Positions 60,098 through 64,000 of a stretch of 64,000 nucleotides of DNA are shown piece by piece. Position 1 is the stretch's first letter. Every line of letters begins with the position of its first letter. This DNA comes from Selaginella tamariscina (Eukaryota; Streptophyta; Lycopodiopsida; Selaginellales; Selaginellaceae): positions 186,001 through 250,000 of the forward strand of contig PUQB01000031.1 in NCBI GenBank assembly GCA_003024785.1, given 5' to 3'. Made by a program: the position numbers and the translations under genes. The notes beneath the pieces are model-generated. The model saw only the letters and a program-made list of their open reading frames with translations. It had not been told where the DNA came from and ran no database searches.

Positions 60098-61320
60098 GGT
60101 AAGAGAGGGGTTTGGCGAAAATTTCTTGTGCCACATGTCAGAATGACAGAGTTTATGCAAGAAATGGATAATAATGTAGCTCAAAACATTGTTACTATGG
60201 GGGCCACTTCAGTTTTTTCATCATCATTTCTATTAGCTTCAGTTCCGAAATCAATTTCTTCAACGCCTGCAATATCTGAATCTTGTAAGGACGATGTACA
60301 ATTAAATGATAAAGGGATAGGCAACGAGATAGTGTCAATAGATAAATGTGAAAGGGAGCAAACAAGCGATTTGCAAAGTATTCAAGAGGCAACGCTATCC
60401 CATGTTACTGATGGCCATATTGTGTTGTTAGATGTCAATGGTGTTCTGCTTCATCGACAAAGGCCTGAGGATAAAAAAAAAAAGAAATTAAACAAGGAGA
60501 TTTCATTTCTTGTCATGGTAAATTTCGATATGATATTATTTTTCGTCCAGGGTTGGATCGTCTCTTTCAAAAGCTTAAGGAGATGGGTGCGCTTGTGGGG
60601 ATTTGGTCATGCATGCAAATTCACAACTTAACACCGCTGCTGAATTTGCTTAAGAAACATTGTAGTGTTGCAGAAGAGGTGATTCGTAAAGATTGGATTT
60701 TTGACCAACGAATATGTTATAAACCTTTCGAATTTTACAATATAAAAACAGAAAGTAAGCCATACTTCTTCAAGAATGAAAGAGTAATTGGGACTCATGG
60801 GGAGATCAGTCGCTTAAGGATAATGAAGAACGCACAGATGTTAGTGGTAGACGACTCTCCTCAGAAGGCTATGTTCAACCAAAACATTGCTTGTATTCAT
60901 CCAATCACTTTCGACCCATATTCTGATACCGATATCATGGATGAGCTAGTAAACTACTTGGATACTTGCCTCAAAAAGAAGAATCTCAAAAACTTTTATG
61001 AGCAATATCCACTGTGTTAAACATTCCCTAAAACTTTTCTTTCTCGTGATTTTGAATTTTATAAAATGAAGGATATCAACCGGGTGCTTTATAATATTAT
61101 TCTTAAGGAACGTCAGTTTTTAGATGAGCCTTTATATACACCTTCTCTTATCACATCTTATGTATTAACAAGGATGGCAACTTCCAATTGCATTCGTGAG
61201 AGTGTTAAGTGGTGGCAACAACATCAAGATATTGACCAAAATGATTCAATTAATCTGGAGAGTGATGATTTAGACAAAATGAGAAGATTTCTCTGTATGA
61301 TAGGAAGAAAATATTTATAA
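60098..61320 (+). pseudogene. FCP1/NLI-interacting-factor-like phosphatase gene, copy 2
   Basis: Probable start ATG at 60143, after a plausible acceptor (CATGTCAG). A Ser-rich N-terminus is followed by HIVLLDVNGVLLHR (60416-60457), the HAD/FCP1 motif I in the plant-type form with Asn in place of the second Asp. Then the RPGLDRLFQKL and VGIWSCM segment (near 60550-60615), KPYFFKNERVIG (near 60757) and VVDDSPQKAMFNQN (about 60845), the conserved late HAD motif. FCP1 relatives dephosphorylate proteins such as the RNA polymerase II tail. An 11-A run (60473-60483) shifts the frame once, and an in-frame TAA (61018-61020) separates the last 100 codons, which remain open to 61318. If the A-run is a sequencing error, a near-full HAD domain would be open. 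Element B cuts it from upstream sequence. Confidence 0.7.
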
Positions 61321-61581
61321 AAAAATTAACATGTTGATAAGAAAATGATTTCATTTATAATTATGTTTGATAGTATTTCTTAATTATTGTAAATTATTTT
61401 TAGAATAATATGAATATTCTAAAATATTTTAAGAATATTCCTTACTAAGTAAGTTATTAAAGGATTAATTAATTAACTAATTAATATTTAGGCTTAATTA
61501 CATATTAATTAAATGATTAATTAATAATTAAAACTTAAGTATTAATTAGTAATTTATTTTTATATTTCCATTTTCACGTAT

Positions 61582-61608
61582 CATGCCCACTTTAATTATA
61601 ACGTGCAT
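61582..61608 (+). repeat. Terminal repeat, right end of the composite element
   Basis: CATGCCCACTTTAATTA (61582-61598) then TAACGTGCAT, inverted relative to 31983-32009. The preceding GAATATTCCTTACTAAG-type subterminal sequence resembles GAATATTCCTTTAATATT next to the end at 1782. Confidence 0.6.
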
Positions 61609-62041
61609 TAAACTTTAATAAATAGAAGGATAGTACCAAATTATTAATTATGTATTGTAAATTAAAGTTATAGTAAATATTATTAATTTATGTATTGTAT
61701 GTTATATATTTGTATTTGTATTTCTTTGCCTTAAATTTATTAATTTATTTAGATCATAACCGTAGTTTATCAGCATTTGATTTTAATATAACATATTCTC
61801 ATAAATTTCTAGCATGTTTAAGCACATTTTAAAAAACTTTGCATAACACCTAGCATTAATAAAGAAACAAAGACATATTTATATATATTCATGTAATAAT
61901 ACAATATTTGCATTGTAATTAATTGACACTATAGAAAGAGAGACTATGATATACACACACAAAAGTAATTAGTAATTATAAATATAATAAATTAAATTAT
62001 TAATTTTACAACTTAATTATAAATAATTAAAAGACTTGTAA

Positions 62042-62084
<43 letters not shown>

Positions 62085-64000
62085 AAGTTTAACTTAATGT
62101 TTAAATAAACAAAAAATATTACAAATAATTAAAGATGAAACAAAATTATTTAAAAACTTTAAATAATGTTGTTTATATAGCTTTTATTTAAGCAAACCAT
62201 TTTATTTAATTTAGTTATATGAATTAAAAAAACATTATTATATTTCCCTTAAAATTAAAGGAAATATTATTGAAATTAAGAAATATGTTGCCATTAAAGG
62301 TGAAATTATATTATATCAATTAATGATACTTTGTTAGGGTTACACCAAAGGTAATTATGCACCATTGGATGATTAACGTAATCAACAGTGGTAAAGTAAA
62401 ATGTTTTTTTTCAAAATTTTCTTTAGGTTTGAAAAATATATTCGCCCTTTGAGGAGGTTAAAAAAAAATGTACATTAGAATGTAATTATATTATAAGTTA
62501 ACTTAATAGTTTGATTATTATATTGCAGATATTTCATGACATTGATTGAGCATCACATGTAACAAGTGCTTATATGCAAGGAATTAGTGCGGGTGATTAC
62601 GAAAAACTATTTTATTATTTAAAACCCATATATATTATGTGCATCGAACTCCCATGGTGTATATATTAAATAGTTTGTGTAAATACGATGAAATCGATGG
62701 TTGAGCGTGCAAGTGCTGATAAAGCAACTAATTAAATTTATAAACTAATTCAAGTTGAAGTTTCAAACTACTTCATGTGAAAATAATTTAATGATTTAAT
62801 AAAGTTTCAAAACACAATATATTCTATAACACTATATATGTTTAACAAAAGGTTATTAGGGCATAAATTAAGGTAAGAATAATAATAAATTAAATAGATT
62901 AGGTTATATTAGTAACAAATTCACAACTAGCAAATTCACTATAGAATTCATATAATTTCATGTTTTAAATGTGAGATATAAATTTTATATGAAAATGAAA
63001 AATCCCATTGCAAAACTTTGTATTTTAATTTAAAATTAATAATGTGTTTTTATAATATATACTGAATATATATATGAATATAATATATGATATATAAATT
63101 TCAAAACGTATAAATAAAAATTATGTAATATATAATTTATAAATAGAAAGATATAATTTTTTCTTAAATTTGAAATTAAAGGTGAAATATGATCTACATA
63201 ATCGGCTCTTCAATCCATAATAGATCCATTTTCACTCGTGTAATTCAAATAATTGAAAAATAAATCACTATTATAAATTAGAAAAAGCACCCTCATTTAT
63301 TAATATTAGATTTATAAATTGCTATAATCTTAAAAGAACTTAATTTAAATATTCTAAATTAAAATTTATTTTGTTTTATCGATTTTAAAATTTATGTATT
63401 TACAAATTTAAGATAAATATAAATCATGAATATGAATTAGTAAAACATTATTTGTAATATTATGTGCCACTTACATATACAAAATAAATATAAAATATGA
63501 TGGTATCAAAAGTGTACAAGTTAATATGGAGAATGACAAATCACATCATGTAAAACAATTATATCCAATGTATTTTAGTTATGATAATAACTTTATTCTT
63601 AATTGTCAAGGTTAATCTTATTATCTTATTACCATATAAAAATATTAGAATGTTTAAAACATTATTTTTCTACGTTAGGATATTATCAAGAAAAAATAAT
63701 CTTTTAGTAATAAACATAAAATTATATGCATATTTCATTTGTTCATCTCATACCCATTTAACATGTGACTTAGATAAACCTTTGGACATAATCAATATAA
63801 AAGTGATTAAACAATTTTAATTAGTATATTAAACATTAATATTAATGATACGATAACATAATACAAAGTGATTGTGTTAATTAAAAATATATCAATGACA
63901 AGTAATACATCTATTGTAACTAAAAGTTTTTAATGTACTATTCAAGTGAGGTTAAATTGTATAATTATATTTCAGAAGACAATTGAATATGAGGATAATC
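61609..64000. other. AT-rich spacer, no gene seen
   Basis: Extremely AT-rich. Holds a (TA)n microsatellite at about 62045-62081 and one short unmatched ORF (63581-63820). Nothing else recognisable. Confidence 0.5.

Noticed and set aside
60516..60552. Intron GTAAATTTCG...GTCCAG in the FCP1-like gene
   Set aside because: It is 33-37 bp, does not restore the frame, and the shift is explained by the 11-A run upstream, after which the protein reads through.
1..64000. tRNA and rRNA genes
   Set aside because: No cloverleaf with A/B boxes and no rRNA-like block was recognised by reading; primer-site matches are retrotransposon PBSs.

Overview
The window reads as repeat-dominated nuclear DNA of a plant or close streptophyte relative. 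Evidence: GT-AG introns, Ty3/gypsy retrotransposons with chromodomains, primer sites of the plant initiator-Met type, an Emigrant/pogo-like MITE, and very AT-rich spacers with CA/TA microsatellites. A Tf1/sushi-type chromovirus next to plant-type chromoviruses would fit a seed-free plant (moss, fern or lycophyte), but species cannot be read from the sequence. I see no rRNA, tRNA or intact conserved host gene.

Layout. 1-1.8 kb: 3' part of a transposase-like gene (DUF7869-like) and a terminal repeat. 1.8-4.8 kb: a giant foldback palindrome. 4.8-12.6 kb: AT-rich DNA with nothing recognisable. 12.6-15.8 kb: two arrays of a short palindrome with core GGCGGGATTAATCCCGCC repeating about every 45 bp, separated by a CA/TA minisatellite. 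15.8-30.8 kb: first copy of a duplicated locus (hairpin, unknown gene 'X', FCP1-like phosphatase gene). It is interrupted by a family-B solo LTR (minus strand), which is itself split by the complete chromovirus A (17218-24562), and by a second, family-A solo LTR. 32.0-33.06 kb: an inverted copy of the transposase-like 3' end. 33.07-48.98 kb: another palindrome array, split by gypsy element C (33326-48658, minus), whose 3' LTR is split by chromovirus D (33592-39830, minus). 49.0-61.3 kb: second copy of gene X and the FCP1-like gene, interrupted by a 182-bp MITE and by LARD-like element B (52809-60092). 61.6-64 kb: AT-rich DNA.

Main interpretation. The block 31983-61608 is bounded by inverted ends (core TAATTAAARTGGGCATG) that also occur, in matching orientation, at the end of the transposase-like segment near 1800. 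Subtracting the nested insertions leaves about 6.8 kb: end, transposase remnant, palindrome array, hairpin, gene X, FCP1-like gene, end. I infer an undescribed type of cargo-bearing DNA transposon or its derivative, present at least in part three times here. The two gene X/FCP1 copies act as empty sites for each other and expose target duplications of later insertions.

Most coding regions carry single-base frameshifts, many at homopolymers. These may be decay or long-read assembly errors.
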